This document shows, one piece after another, positions 1 through 9,157 of a stretch of 64,000 nt of DNA. Under the pieces are notes generated by a model. That model searched no databases. It was not told the DNA's origin and saw only the letters and a list, made by a program, of their open reading frames with translations. Positions within the stretch are counted from its first letter, which is position 1; each line of letters begins with the position of its first letter. This stretch comes from Curvibacter sp. GWA2_64_110. Its GTDB lineage: Bacteria; Pseudomonadota; Gammaproteobacteria; Burkholderiales; Burkholderiaceae_C. The position numbers were made by a program, and so were the translations under genes. The DNA is taken from assembly GCA_001797315.1 (NCBI GenBank), contig MGPC01000018.1:186001-250000 (forward strand), in the 5' to 3' direction.

Positions 1-63
1 GTGGCCGGCATGACACTCGCCACCTACTGGAAAAACCGCGCGCCTGACGGAGCCAGGTCATGA
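1..63 (+). CDS. C-terminal fragment of an unidentified protein cut by the window edge
   Basis: Frame 1 is open from the first base and ends at TGA 61-63, giving about 20 residues ending KNRAPDGARS. Its stop overlaps the ATG of the next gene (ATGA, 60-63), the usual sign of translational coupling, so it belongs to the same operon. The fragment is too short to identify a family. Since the following genes are SDR enzymes, a redox enzyme is plausible, but that is only inference from context. Confidence 0.55.
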   Translation: MAGMTLATYWKNRAPDGARS

Positions 64-1043
64 GCGGACACCGCGTCCTGGTCACCGGCTCCGGTGGCTA
101 TCTGGGCAGCCAGGTGTTGGCCCGGCTGGCGCAAGCGGACCTGCCGGACCGCCCGGCAGTGGTCGTTGCACTCGACATCCGGGAACCTTCGCAGCGCCTG
201 CCCGGCGTGGACTATGCCGTGGCGGACATTCGTTCGCCTGCCGTCGCCGACCTCCTGGCCCGCCACCAGATCGACACCGTCGTGCACCTGGCGTCCATCG
301 TCACGCCCGGGCGCAACAGCCGCCGCGACTTCGAATACGACGTGGATGTGAACGGCACCCGCAATGTGCTGCAGGCCTGCGTGCAGCACGGCGTGCGACG
401 CATCATCGTGTCATCCAGCGGCGCGGCCTATGGCTACCATGCCGACAACCCGGCCTGGCTGACCGAAGACATGCCCCTGCGCGGCAACGAGGTCTTCGCC
501 TACTCGCATCACAAGCGGCTGGTGGAGGAGATGCTGGCCGACTACCGCGTCCGCCATCCGGCGCTGGAGCAGGTGGTGCTGCGCATCGGCACCATCCTGG
601 GCACGACGGTGCGCAACCAGATCACCAACCTGTTCGAGAAACCCCGCCTGCTGGCGATCGCCGGTTCGGAGAGCCCCTTCGTGTTCATCTGGGACCAGGA
701 CGTGGTGGCCATCATCGTGCGCGCCATCGGCAACGGCCCGGCCGGCATCTACAACGTGGCCGGTGATGGTGCCCTGAGCCTGCGCGAGATTGCGGCGCGC
801 CTGGGCAAGCCGCGCCTGGTGCTGCCGGCCTGGCTGCTGCAAGGCGCGCTGGCCGTGCTCAAGCCGCTGGGCCTGACGCAGTACGGGCCGGAGCAGCTGG
901 ACTTTCTGCGCTACCGGCCGGTATTGCTCAACACGCGCCTGAAGACGGTGTTCGGCTACACGCCGTGCTACACCTCGGCCGAGGTGTTCGAGCTTTACCG
1001 CCAGGCACGCGCGGACACAACGCACGCGCGCTCGCCCACATGA
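60..1043 (+). CDS. NAD(P)-dependent epimerase/dehydratase-type extended SDR
   Basis: This 327-residue protein opens with a Rossmann fold whose dinucleotide motif is GSGGYLG at about residues 10-16. It has the extended-SDR signature around VVHLAS and a Tyr-Lys pair (YSHHK) after the SSSGAAYG segment, matching the Ser-Tyr-Lys catalytic arrangement of the NAD-dependent epimerase/dehydratase family. The substrate cannot be read from the sequence. The start overlaps the upstream stop by ATGA and its own stop overlaps the next start by ATGA (1040-1043), so translation of the three genes is probably coupled. Soluble cytoplasmic enzyme. Family call is firm, reaction unknown. Confidence 0.85.
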   Translation: MSGHRVLVTGSGGYLGSQVLARLAQADLPDRPAVVVALDIREPSQRLPGVDYAVADIRSPAVADLLARHQIDTVVHLASIVTPGRNSRRDFEYDVDVNGTRNVLQACVQHGVRRIIVSSSGAAYGYHADNPAWLTEDMPLRGNEVFAYSHHKRLVEEMLADYRVRHPALEQVVLRIGTILGTTVRNQITNLFEKPRLLAIAGSESPFVFIWDQDVVAIIVRAIGNGPAGIYNVAGDGALSLREIAARLGKPRLVLPAWLLQGALAVLKPLGLTQYGPEQLDFLRYRPVLLNTRLKTVFGYTPCYTSAEVFELYRQARADTTHARSPT

Positions 1044-1855
1044 AACAGCGCAGCTTTCGGGACAAGGTTGTCGTCATCACCGGTGCCGCCGGCGGGCTCG
1101 GCCGCAGCCTGTGCCTGCGCTTCGGCGCAGCAGGCGCCCGCATCGCCGCCCTCGACCGCGATGCGGAAAGCCTGCAGGCCCTGGCGCGCGACCTGGCAGT
1201 GCAAGGCTGCGAGGTCCACACGCAACTCTGCGATGTGACCGATGCCGCCGCCTGCGCACAAACCATGCAGGCCATCCATGCGCGCTGGGGCCGTATCGAT
1301 GTCCTCGTCAACAATGCCGGCATCGCCCACCGCAGTGCCTTTGCCGCCACCCGCCTCGAAGTCATCCGCCGCGTCATGGACGTCAACTTCTTCGGTGCCG
1401 TGCATTGCACACACGCTGCCCTGGCCGATCTGCGCGCCGCACGCGGCTTGGTCATCACCATCTCCAGCGTCGCCGGTTTTTCCCCGCTGATCGGCCGCAC
1501 CGGCTACGCGGCGAGCAAGCATGCGCTGCATGGTTTTTTCGACAGCCTGCGCGCCGAGCTGGCCGACGACGGTGTTGGCGTCCTGCTGGTCTGCCCCTCG
1601 TTCATCGACACCGGCATCGACCGGGCCGCGCTGGGTGGCGACGGGCAACCCGCCGGCCACAGCCGCCTGACGACCGGCCGCCAGGCAACGCCGGACGAGG
1701 TGGCCCAGGCCATTCTCCAGGCCGCCTCACATGGAAAAACGCTGCTGCTTTTCAGTGCAACGGCCCGCCTGGCCTGGTGGCTGTCGCGCTGCTGGCCAGC
1801 CCGGTATGCCGCACTCATGCGGCGCCGTCTGCAAGGCGAGATTGCCGCCCCCTAA
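1040..1855 (+). CDS. Classical short-chain dehydrogenase/reductase
   Basis: A 271-residue classical SDR. I start it at the ATG overlapping the previous stop (ATGA) rather than at the longer open frame from 965, because the product then begins directly before the nucleotide-binding strand. The cofactor motif TGAAGGLG lies near residue 14, NNAG near residue 90, and the catalytic serine and YxxxK (YAASK) near residues 142-160. These are complete, so the enzyme should be active on a carbonyl or alcohol substrate that the sequence does not reveal. A hydrophobic C-terminal stretch (LARLAWWLSRCW) may associate with the membrane. Second intact member of the operon that continues to 4889. Confidence 0.88.
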   Translation: MKQRSFRDKVVVITGAAGGLGRSLCLRFGAAGARIAALDRDAESLQALARDLAVQGCEVHTQLCDVTDAAACAQTMQAIHARWGRIDVLVNNAGIAHRSAFAATRLEVIRRVMDVNFFGAVHCTHAALADLRAARGLVITISSVAGFSPLIGRTGYAASKHALHGFFDSLRAELADDGVGVLLVCPSFIDTGIDRAALGGDGQPAGHSRLTTGRQATPDEVAQAILQAASHGKTLLLFSATARLAWWLSRCWPARYAALMRRRLQGEIAAP

Positions 1856-1870
1856 AAAGAGGAGACTGAC

Positions 1871-3694
1871 ATGAAAAAATGTTTCGCGCACAACGCACCG
1901 CGGGCGGCCCTGGTCGCCGCCATGACGGGCCTGCTGGCGCTGGCCGGCTTGAACGCCCAGGCCCTGACGCTCAAGGTCCAGACCGAAGAGGGTCGGGCCG
2001 CCAGCCTGGTCATGGTGACGCAGACGCCGCAGCCCCCCGCGCGCATCGACGACTCGGACAACGGCTACCCCGCCTCCGGCAAACTGCAGCAGGGCGCGTT
2101 CGAACACACCCGCTTCACCGATGCGCAAGGCCAGGCGACGCTGCCGGACACGCACGGCACTTTTGAACTGCGCCTGCGCAAGCCGGGTTACCAGGACTTG
2201 AAGCTGTCGTCGAAAGACCTGCCCGCCACCCCGGTGCTGACGTTGAAGGCTGAAAAGGACGTGCGCGCACTGGCCCAGCAGCGCCCCTCCAATGCCTGGA
2301 CCGCGACGCTGGAAAAAGCCGTGCCGGATGCATCGATCCGCAAGGAGTTCCTGCTGCATTGCGGTTTCTGCCACCAGCAGGGTTCGGTCTTCCTGCGCCG
2401 CGAACGCAGTGCCGAAGAATGGGAAACCACGATCAAGCGCATGGTGCGCTATGGCTCTCGCCTGTCCAGCCAAGCGCAAAAGGAGCTGCCGGCACAGCTG
2501 GAGGCGCACTGGAAATACATCAACGCCCATCCGGAGCTGGTGCCGGCGTCCACGCCGTGGGGCGAGCATCTGGCGGGAGCGCAGATCACCGAATTGCCGC
2601 TGGGCGACCGCTTCTCGCAAATGCACGACTTCCTGATGCACAGCAATGGCATGGTCTACATCGGCGACAACCTGCAGGACCGGCTGTACGAGGTGAACCC
2701 CGACACCGGGGCCTACACGGTCTACAAGATTCCACCCGAGGCCGGCGACAAGCTGGGCGGCCTGCTGGCCGGCCGGCTGCGTGATTTTCCCAAGCACGAG
2801 ACCTACCAGGGCATCCATTCGCTGGCCGAGTCGCGCAAGGACGGCCATGTGTTCATCACGCCGTCCTACCAGCGCCGGCTGATCGAGTTCGACCCTGTCA
2901 ACAAAACCTTCAAGGCGCACGAGATGGACAGCGGTTTCTACCCGCACACGGTACGCATCGATGCCAAGGACCGCGTCTGGTTCACGCTGGCGTTGTCGAA
3001 CCAGGTCGCCATGTTCGACCGCAGCACGGCGAAGTTCACCACCTACGACCTGCCGTTTCGCAGCTTGATGGAGAAGCTCACCGTCAAGCTGACACCCTTC
3101 TTCTTCAAGCTCATCGGCTGGGGGCTGCCCATCACCAACTGGGTCAAGGTCGACCACGTTTCCACTGGCGTGCCGCTGCCCTATGGCATCGACATCACGC
3201 CTGATGGCACGGTCTGGATCGCACGCCTGCACACCGACGAGATCGCCTCCATCGACCCGGCCAGCGGCAAAGTCACCATGATTCCCACGCCACTGCACGG
3301 CCCGCGCCGGCTGCGCAGCGACCGTGACGGCAATCTCTGGATCGCCATGTTCAACGAATCGGCCATCCTGCGCTACGAGCCGGCGACGGCCAAGTTCACC
3401 ACATTCGACCTGCCGGTGGTGCCCAAGGGCAGCGACACCCCCTATGCCCTGAACGTGGACCGCCAGCGCCACCAGGTCTGGGTCACGGGCACCAACTCCG
3501 ACTCGGCGCAGTGTCTGGACATCAGCAGCGGCACCTGGCGCTTCTACCCACTGCCGCGCAAGGCGACCTTCACACGCGATGTCGAGTTCGGCCGCGATGG
3601 CCGCGTCTTCCTCTCCAGCGCCAGCTTTCCGTCCTGGCACATCGAGGATGCACAACCGACATTGATCCAGCTGCAACCCGGCAACGCGAAGTGA
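1871..3694 (+). CDS. Secreted protein with a c-type haem motif and a Vgb-like beta-propeller
   Basis: A 607-residue exported protein. It has a Sec-type signal peptide (positive start, hydrophobic core about 12-28, AQA-like cleavage near residue 31). A carboxypeptidase-regulatory-like segment (about 33-125) follows, then a haem-attachment motif CGFCH at residues 164-168, then repeated beta-propeller blades (about 240-600) with phrases such as DGTVWIA and DGNLWIA typical of virginiamycin B lyase/SMP-30 proteins. AAGAGGAG supplies the Shine-Dalgarno 5 nt before the ATG. A periplasmic electron-accepting or lyase/lactonase function is the natural inference, but the substrate is unknown. Similarity to Vgb is at fold level and does not imply antibiotic resistance. 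It sits 15 nt after the SDR gene and 4 nt before an MFS transporter. Confidence 0.75.
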   Translation: MKKCFAHNAPRAALVAAMTGLLALAGLNAQALTLKVQTEEGRAASLVMVTQTPQPPARIDDSDNGYPASGKLQQGAFEHTRFTDAQGQATLPDTHGTFELRLRKPGYQDLKLSSKDLPATPVLTLKAEKDVRALAQQRPSNAWTATLEKAVPDASIRKEFLLHCGFCHQQGSVFLRRERSAEEWETTIKRMVRYGSRLSSQAQKELPAQLEAHWKYINAHPELVPASTPWGEHLAGAQITELPLGDRFSQMHDFLMHSNGMVYIGDNLQDRLYEVNPDTGAYTVYKIPPEAGDKLGGLLAGRLRDFPKHETYQGIHSLAESRKDGHVFITPSYQRRLIEFDPVNKTFKAHEMDSGFYPHTVRIDAKDRVWFTLALSNQVAMFDRSTAKFTTYDLPFRSLMEKLTVKLTPFFFKLIGWGLPITNWVKVDHVSTGVPLPYGIDITPDGTVWIARLHTDEIASIDPASGKVTMIPTPLHGPRRLRSDRDGNLWIAMFNESAILRYEPATAKFTTFDLPVVPKGSDTPYALNVDRQRHQVWVTGTNSDSAQCLDISSGTWRFYPLPRKATFTRDVEFGRDGRVFLSSASFPSWHIEDAQPTLIQLQPGNAK

Positions 3695-3698
3695 GCTG

Positions 3699-4889
3699 AT
3701 GCGCCGGCACATTCCGTTCCTGCTGTCGTGCCTGCTGGCCTTCACCGCCGGGCACATGTTCAACTACACCGTCATCCTCTACCTGCAGGAGGCCGTGGGG
3801 TCCGACCTGTTGTCTGGGCTGGGCTTTGGTCTGGCCTTCGGCAGCTCCATCGTCTTCGGCTGGTTCGGCGGCGTGCTGTGCGACCGCATGGCACCGGGGC
3901 GCGTGATCCACGGGGCCCAGGCCCTGTTCCTGCTGGGCCTGGCCTGCCTCTGGTGGGCAGACACCGGTGCCGCCGCCAACCAGCGGGCGGCCTGGGCGCT
4001 CCTGGGCGCCTTCGCTGGCGGCCTGGCCTGGTCCTTTGTCGGGCCGGCACGCCTGACAGCGCTGGGCCAACTCGCCTCGGCCACCGAGTTGCGGCCGCTG
4101 ACCATCATTTTCAACCTGCAGGTGCTGCTGGGCTTCGGTCTGGCTCCGCTGCTGATCGGCCTGATCCGCAGCGCCCATGCCTGGCCTGCCGTGCTGGCCA
4201 CCGCGGCGCTGGGCTTCGTGCTGTCGTCGGCACTGCTGCTGCGCCTGCACACCCATGCCAATCCCGTGCCGTCGTCGCAGTCGGTATGGGCCGACATCGC
4301 CGAGGGCTTCCGCACCGTCGGCTCCGCACCACTGCTGCGCCAGCTGATGCTGGCGGCGGTGATCGGCTATGCCATGACGGGGCCGCTGCAGATCCTGCTG
4401 CCCAAGCTGGCGCGCCAGCAGCTCGGCCTGACGGAAACGCAACGTGGCGCCTACCTGGGGCTGCTGGCCGTCAGCCTGATCATCGGTGGCGTGCTGGCCC
4501 TGCTACTGGCCCGGCGCCTGCACCACGGCCGCACCATCCTGGGCGGTGTGGCGCTTGGTGGCCTTGTCTTTGCCCTGCTGGGCGCCATTGCGTCGCCGCT
4601 CCTTTCGGCGCTGGCCCTGGCCTGCGTCGGCATGCTGGGCGGGATGGTCATCAGCCTGGTGGTGGCCGGCATCCAGACGCAGGCCCCCGAGGCCCTGCGC
4701 GGGCGGGTCATGTCCATGTACGCCATCACCTCGCAGGTACTGCCGGCCGTGTCGGGAGTGGCTGCCGGCGCGCTGGTCAACCAGGTGGGTGTGGTGCCGG
4801 CCATCGCCGGTGCCGGTCTGACGCTGGCGGGCCTGGCTGCCGTTGCCGCACTGACCATGCCGGTTCTGCGGCGCTATGCCGGCCGGTGA
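3699..4889 (+). CDS. Major facilitator superfamily transporter
   Basis: A 396-residue, very hydrophobic protein with about 12 predicted membrane helices in two halves. The loop between helices 2 and 3 carries GGVLCDRMAPGR, matching the MFS motif A pattern (G-x-x-x-D-R-x-G-R). It resembles the small MFS exporters of the EntS/MFS_3 type, though the substrate is not evident. It begins 4 nt after the stop of the propeller protein and is the last gene of the operon, so it may export or import whatever the preceding oxidoreductases handle (inference). Confidence 0.85.
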   Translation: MRRHIPFLLSCLLAFTAGHMFNYTVILYLQEAVGSDLLSGLGFGLAFGSSIVFGWFGGVLCDRMAPGRVIHGAQALFLLGLACLWWADTGAAANQRAAWALLGAFAGGLAWSFVGPARLTALGQLASATELRPLTIIFNLQVLLGFGLAPLLIGLIRSAHAWPAVLATAALGFVLSSALLLRLHTHANPVPSSQSVWADIAEGFRTVGSAPLLRQLMLAAVIGYAMTGPLQILLPKLARQQLGLTETQRGAYLGLLAVSLIIGGVLALLLARRLHHGRTILGGVALGGLVFALLGAIASPLLSALALACVGMLGGMVISLVVAGIQTQAPEALRGRVMSMYAITSQVLPAVSGVAAGALVNQVGVVPAIAGAGLTLAGLAAVAALTMPVLRRYAGR

Positions 4890-4973
4890 CGCAGGGCGCC
4901 GGCCCTAACGGGTCGAGCCGGTCGATCGCATAAAATTGCCCATCTCCTCGCCCTGCCACACCAGGGGCGCCAT

Positions 4974-5008
4974 GGCATCCTGAACCACCCTGAAGGATGC
5001 CGCTTTTT
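4974..5008 (+). terminator. Rho-independent terminator-like hairpin between the MFS gene and valS
   Basis: GGCATCCT (4974-4981) pairs perfectly with AGGATGCC (4994-5001) around a 12-nt loop and is followed by GCTTTTT. It would end the upstream operon. Because it also lies just before the valS start, a leader or attenuator role is possible. A TAAAAT at 4931-4936 is a weak candidate -10 element for valS, with no good -35. Confidence 0.55.
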
Positions 5009-5025
5009 CCGATCAAGCCGTATCC

Positions 5026-7938
5026 ATGAGCGACACCGTCCAGCAACCCGGCCTCAACAGCCTGTCCAAATCCTTCGAACCGGCCGCCCTCGAGGCGCAC
5101 TGGGGTCCCGAATGGGAGCGCCGCGGTTATGCCACGGCCGGCTACCGCGGCACCGGCAAGGCCAAGGACGGCGCGCCCTCGTTCGCCATCCAGCTGCCGC
5201 CGCCCAATGTGACCGGCACGCTGCACATGGGCCACGCCTTCAACCAGACCATCATGGACTCGCTGACGCGCTACCACCGCATGGCGGGCGCCAACACGGT
5301 CTGGGTGCCGGGCACCGACCACGCCGGCATCGCCACGCAGATCGTGGTGGAACGCCAGCTTCAGGAACAGAAGATCAGCCGCCACGACCTGGGTCGCAAG
5401 AACTTCGTGGCGCGCGTCTGGGAGTGGAAGGAACAGAGCGGCAACACCATCACCACCCAGATGCGCCGCATGGGCGACAGCGTAGACTGGAGCCGCGAGT
5501 ACTTCACCATGGACGACAAACTGTCCAAGGTGGTGACCGAGACCTTCGTCCAGCTCTACGAGCAGGGCCTGATCTACCGCGGCAAGCGCCTGGTCAACTG
5601 GGACCCGGTGCTGCAGTCCGCCGTGTCCGACCTGGAGGTGGAAAGCGAAGAGAAGGACGGTTCGCTCTGGCACATCGCCTACCCGCTGGCCGATGGTTCG
5701 GGTTCTCTCACCGTGGCCACCACCCGCCCCGAAACCATGCTGGGCGACGTGGCGGTGATGGTCCACCCCGAGGATGAGCGCTACAAGGCGCTGATCGGCA
5801 AGATGGTGACCCTGCCTCTCGTGGGCCGCGAGATCCCGGTGATTGCCGACGAGTACGTGGACAAGGAATTCGGCACCGGCGTGGTCAAGGTCACACCGGC
5901 GCATGACTCCAACGACTACCAGGTGGGCCAGCGCCACAAGCTGGAGATGATCTGCGTGCTGACGCTGCAGGCCACCATCAACGACAACGCGCCCGAGAAA
6001 TACCGCGGCCTGGACCGTTTCGTGGCGCGCAAGGCCATCGTGAAGGATCTGGAAGCCATCGGCGCCTTGGTCGAGACCAAGAAACACAAGCTGATGGTGC
6101 CCATCTGCACCCGTACCGGCCAGATCGTCGAGCCCATGCTGACCGACCAGTGGTTCGTGGCCATGAGCAAGGTGAGCGACAAGGACCCGACCGGCAAGAG
6201 CATTGCGCAAAAGGCCATCGACGCGGTGGACAGCGGCGCGGTGAAGTTCGTGCCGGAGAACTGGGTCAACACCTACGACCAGTGGATGAACAACATCCAG
6301 GACTGGTGCATCTCGCGCCAGCTCTGGTGGGGCCACCAGATCCCGGCCTGGTACGACGAAGACGGCAACGTGATCGTGGCACGCAACGAAGCCGAAGCCC
6401 AGGCCAAGGCGCCGGGCAAGAAACTCACGCGCGACGAAGACGTGCTCGACACCTGGTATTCGTCCGCGCTGGTGCCCTTCTCCACCATGGGCTGGCCGGA
6501 AAAAACGCAGGACGTCGACCTCTACCTGCCCTCGACCGTGCTGGTCACCGGTTACGACATCATCTTCTTCTGGGTCGCGCGCATGATCATGATGACGACC
6601 CACTTCACCGGCAAGGTGCCGTTCAAGCACGTCTACATCCACGGCCTGGTGCGCGACGCGCAGGGCCAGAAGATGAGCAAGAGCGAGGGTAATGTGCTGG
6701 ACCCGGTGGACCTGATCGACGGCATCGCACTTGGCCCCCTGCTGGACAAGCGCGTCGTCGGCCTGCGCAAACCCGAGACCGCGCCCCAGGTACGCAAGAA
6801 CACCGAGAAGGAATTTCCCAACGGCATCCCGGCCTTCGGCGCCGACGCGCTGCGTTTCACCTTCGCCTCGCTCGCCACGCTGGGGCGCAACATCAACTTC
6901 GACAGCAAACGCTGCGAGGGTTACCGCAACTTCTGCAACAAGCTGTGGAACGCCACCCGCTTCGTGCTGATGAACTGCGAAGGCCATGACTGCGGCCTGC
7001 AGGAGCACACCAAGGAACAGTGCGCAGCCGGCGGCTCGTTCGAAGGCTACCTGAGCTTCAGCGCGGCCGACCGCTGGATCGTGTCGCTGCTGCAGAAGGT
7101 CGAAGCCGACGTGGCCCAGGGCTTTGCTGACTACCGCCTGGACAATGTTGCCAACACCATTTACGACTTCGTCTGGAACGAGTTCTGCGACTGGTACCTG
7201 GAAATCGCCAAGGTGCAGATCAACACCGGCGACGCGGCACAGCAGCGCGCCACGCGCCGCACCCTGATCCGCACGCTGGAGACCATCCTGCGCCTGGCCC
7301 ATCCGCTGATCCCCTTCATCACCGAAGAGCTGTGGCAGAAGGTGGCACCCGTTGCGGGGCGAGGCACCCCCGCAACTTCCGACTCCTCCGGGCGTGCCGC
7401 CATATCGGTCAGCATCGCCGCCTACCCGGTGAGCCAGCCCGAGCGCATCGACCCGGATGCCATGGCCCAAGTGGCCCGCTTGCGTCAGCTGGTCGATGCC
7501 TGCCGCAACCTGCGCGGCGAGATGAGCGTCTCGCCTTCGACCCGCCTGCCGCTGTACGCGCTGGCCAGCCATGCCGACGAGGCAGCCTTCATCCAGCAAT
7601 GGGCACCGGTGCTGCAGGCGCTGTCCAAGCTGAGCGAAGTACGGGTGTTCAGCGAGGAAGCGGCCTGGGCCGCTGCCGCGCAAGCCGCCCCGGTGGCCGT
7701 GGTCGGCGAGGCCCGGCTGTGCCTGCACATGGAGGTCGATGTCGCCGCTGAAAAAGTTCGCCTGGGCAAAGAAGTGGCGCGTCTCGAAGGCGAAATCGTC
7801 AAGGCCAATGGCAAACTGGGCAATGAGGCTTTCGTGGCCAAGGCGCCGCCGGCCGTGATCGAGCAGGAAAAGAAACGCGTGGCTGATTTCACAGCCACGC
7901 TGGCCAAGGTGAAAGACCAACTGGCCCGTCTGGGCTGA
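5026..7938 (+). CDS. valS: Valyl-tRNA synthetase
   Basis: A 970-residue class Ia aminoacyl-tRNA synthetase that charges tRNA-Val. The HIGH-type motif is present as TLHMGHA near residue 66 and the KMSKS motif as KMSKSEGN near residue 548. The editing domain lies between, and a C-terminal coiled-coil tRNA-binding arm ([15 protein letters not shown]) ends the protein. Length is normal for a bacterial ValS. A short Gly/Ser/Thr-rich insertion near residue 780 ([15 protein letters not shown]) coincides with a 9-bp inverted repeat in the DNA. Located just after a terminator-like hairpin and 26 bp before galU. Confidence 0.97.
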   Translation: MSDTVQQPGLNSLSKSFEPAALEAHWGPEWERRGYATAGYRGTGKAKDGAPSFAIQLPPPNVTGTLHMGHAFNQTIMDSLTRYHRMAGANTVWVPGTDHAGIATQIVVERQLQEQKISRHDLGRKNFVARVWEWKEQSGNTITTQMRRMGDSVDWSREYFTMDDKLSKVVTETFVQLYEQGLIYRGKRLVNWDPVLQSAVSDLEVESEEKDGSLWHIAYPLADGSGSLTVATTRPETMLGDVAVMVHPEDERYKALIGKMVTLPLVGREIPVIADEYVDKEFGTGVVKVTPAHDSNDYQVGQRHKLEMICVLTLQATINDNAPEKYRGLDRFVARKAIVKDLEAIGALVETKKHKLMVPICTRTGQIVEPMLTDQWFVAMSKVSDKDPTGKSIAQKAIDAVDSGAVKFVPENWVNTYDQWMNNIQDWCISRQLWWGHQIPAWYDEDGNVIVARNEAEAQAKAPGKKLTRDEDVLDTWYSSALVPFSTMGWPEKTQDVDLYLPSTVLVTGYDIIFFWVARMIMMTTHFTGKVPFKHVYIHGLVRDAQGQKMSKSEGNVLDPVDLIDGIALGPLLDKRVVGLRKPETAPQVRKNTEKEFPNGIPAFGADALRFTFASLATLGRNINFDSKRCEGYRNFCNKLWNATRFVLMNCEGHDCGLQEHTKEQCAAGGSFEGYLSFSAADRWIVSLLQKVEADVAQGFADYRLDNVANTIYDFVWNEFCDWYLEIAKVQINTGDAAQQRATRRTLIRTLETILRLAHPLIPFITEELWQKVAPVAGRGTPATSDSSGRAAISVSIAAYPVSQPERIDPDAMAQVARLRQLVDACRNLRGEMSVSPSTRLPLYALASHADEAAFIQQWAPVLQALSKLSEVRVFSEEAAWAAAAQAAPVAVVGEARLCLHMEVDVAAEKVRLGKEVARLEGEIVKANGKLGNEAFVAKAPPAVIEQEKKRVADFTATLAKVKDQLARLG

Positions 7939-7964
7939 TACCCATTCAAGAAACTCGCAACACC

Positions 7965-8843
7965 ATGCACAAGGTCAAAACCGCCGTCTTCCCCGTGGCC
8001 GGGCTGGGCACGCGCTTCCTGCCGGCCACCAAGGCAGCACCGAAGGAGATGCTGCCGGTGGTGGACAAGCCGCTGATCCAGTACGCCGTGGAGGAAGCCT
8101 ATGCCGCCGGCATCCGCCACATGGTGTTCGTGACCGGACGCAACAAGCGCGCCATCGAGGACCACTTCGACACCGCCTACGAACTGGAAACCGAACTGGC
8201 GCAAAGCGGCAAGCAGGCCCTGCTTGATCTGGTGCGTTCGGTGCAGCCGGACGACATGCTGTGCTCCTACGTGCGCCAGCCGCGCGCGCTCGGCCTGGGC
8301 CATGCGGTGCTGTGCGCCGAACACCTGACCGAAAGCGCACCCTTCGCCGTGCTGCTGGCCGACGACCTGATGCTCGGCCCGCCAGGCGGCCAGCCTGTGC
8401 TGGCGCAGATGGTCGAGCAGTTTGAACGCCTCGGCAACTCGGTGATCGCTGTGCAGGAGGTGCCGCTCGACCACGTGCGCCGCTACGGCATCGTGGCCGG
8501 CACGCCCAACGGCGAACGTTTGCTCAAGGTGAGCCAGATCGTCGAGAAACCGGCACCGGAAAAGGCGCCGTCACGCATGGCGGTGGCCGGTCGCTACGTC
8601 CTGACGCCGGCCGTGTTCGAGCAGATCCGCTGCCAGCCACGCGGCGCCGGCGGTGAAATCCAGCTAACCGATGGCATTGCCGGCTTGCTGGCCAGCGAGG
8701 CCGTGCACGCCTACCAGTACGCTGGCCGGCGCTACGACTGTGGCAGCAAGGAAGGTTTTCTGGAGGCGACCGTGGATATTGCGCTGTCGCATCCCGAGGT
8801 AGGCCTGCGTTTTCGCGACTACCTCAAGATGCTGAAGCTCTAA
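7965..8843 (+). CDS. galU: UTP--glucose-1-phosphate uridylyltransferase
   Basis: A 292-residue nucleotidyltransferase making UDP-glucose from UTP and glucose-1-phosphate for polysaccharide and envelope precursors. The signature [11 protein letters not shown] near residue 12, the following [10 protein letters not shown], and the uridine-pocket segments FAVLLADD and GGEIQLTD are all present, and the length is typical of GalU. It follows valS at 26 bp and may be cotranscribed. It converges with the TusA-like gene across a 39-bp gap holding a stem-loop. Confidence 0.96.
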   Translation: MHKVKTAVFPVAGLGTRFLPATKAAPKEMLPVVDKPLIQYAVEEAYAAGIRHMVFVTGRNKRAIEDHFDTAYELETELAQSGKQALLDLVRSVQPDDMLCSYVRQPRALGLGHAVLCAEHLTESAPFAVLLADDLMLGPPGGQPVLAQMVEQFERLGNSVIAVQEVPLDHVRRYGIVAGTPNGERLLKVSQIVEKPAPEKAPSRMAVAGRYVLTPAVFEQIRCQPRGAGGEIQLTDGIAGLLASEAVHAYQYAGRRYDCGSKEGFLEATVDIALSHPEVGLRFRDYLKMLKL

Positions 8844-8851
8844 GAAGCGTC

Positions 8852-8884
8852 AAGCCCGGCCCCGCAGCAGTGGGGCATGGCTTT
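8852..8884. terminator. Stem-loop between convergent galU and TusA-like genes
   Basis: AAGCC...GCCCC pairs with GGGGC...GGCTT across a short loop, with a two-base internal mismatch. The hairpin sits exactly in the convergent gap and is followed by a short T run. It could serve as a terminator for galU. It lacks a long U tract, so this is tentative. Confidence 0.4.
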
Positions 8885-9110
8885 AGCGCCGGCGCAGGAC
8901 GTGGATGTAGTCCTTGCCTTCGGTGGCCTGTTCGATCAGGTCGTTGCCGGTCTGCTTGGCAAACGCCACGAAATCACGCACCGAACCCGCGTCAGTGGCA
9001 ATCACCTTGAGCGTCTGGCCGCTCTGCATCTCGGCCAGTGCCTTCTTCGCCTTGAGGATGGGCAGGGGGCAGTTCAGGCCGCGGGTGTCGAGTTCTCTGT
9101 CAATGTTCAT
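8883..9110 (-). CDS. TusA-family sulfur carrier/sulfurtransferase
   Basis: A 75-residue protein of the TusA/SirA fold. It shows the family Cys-Pro-x-Pro motif (CPLPILKAKKAL) near residue 14, whose cysteine carries sulfur as a persulfide in family members. I place the start at the ATG at 9110, not the frame extension to 9143, because GAAGGA lies at proper spacing before it and the product then begins as TusA proteins do. The sulfur acceptor cannot be deduced; no tus or dsr partners lie nearby. Confidence 0.85.
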   Translation of the reverse strand: MNIDRELDTRGLNCPLPILKAKKALAEMQSGQTLKVIATDAGSVRDFVAFAKQTGNDLIEQATEGKDYIHVLRRR

Positions 9111-9157
9111 CACAATTCCTTCAATTGCTTTAATTTTAAGCAATTTCTGGTTGAGGT

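Noticed and set aside
4777-7920. Very long minus-strand open frame (1047 codons) opposite valS
   Set aside because: High-GC antisense shadow of valS; its translation is His/Val/Gln-rich low-complexity with no family features, and valS is certain.
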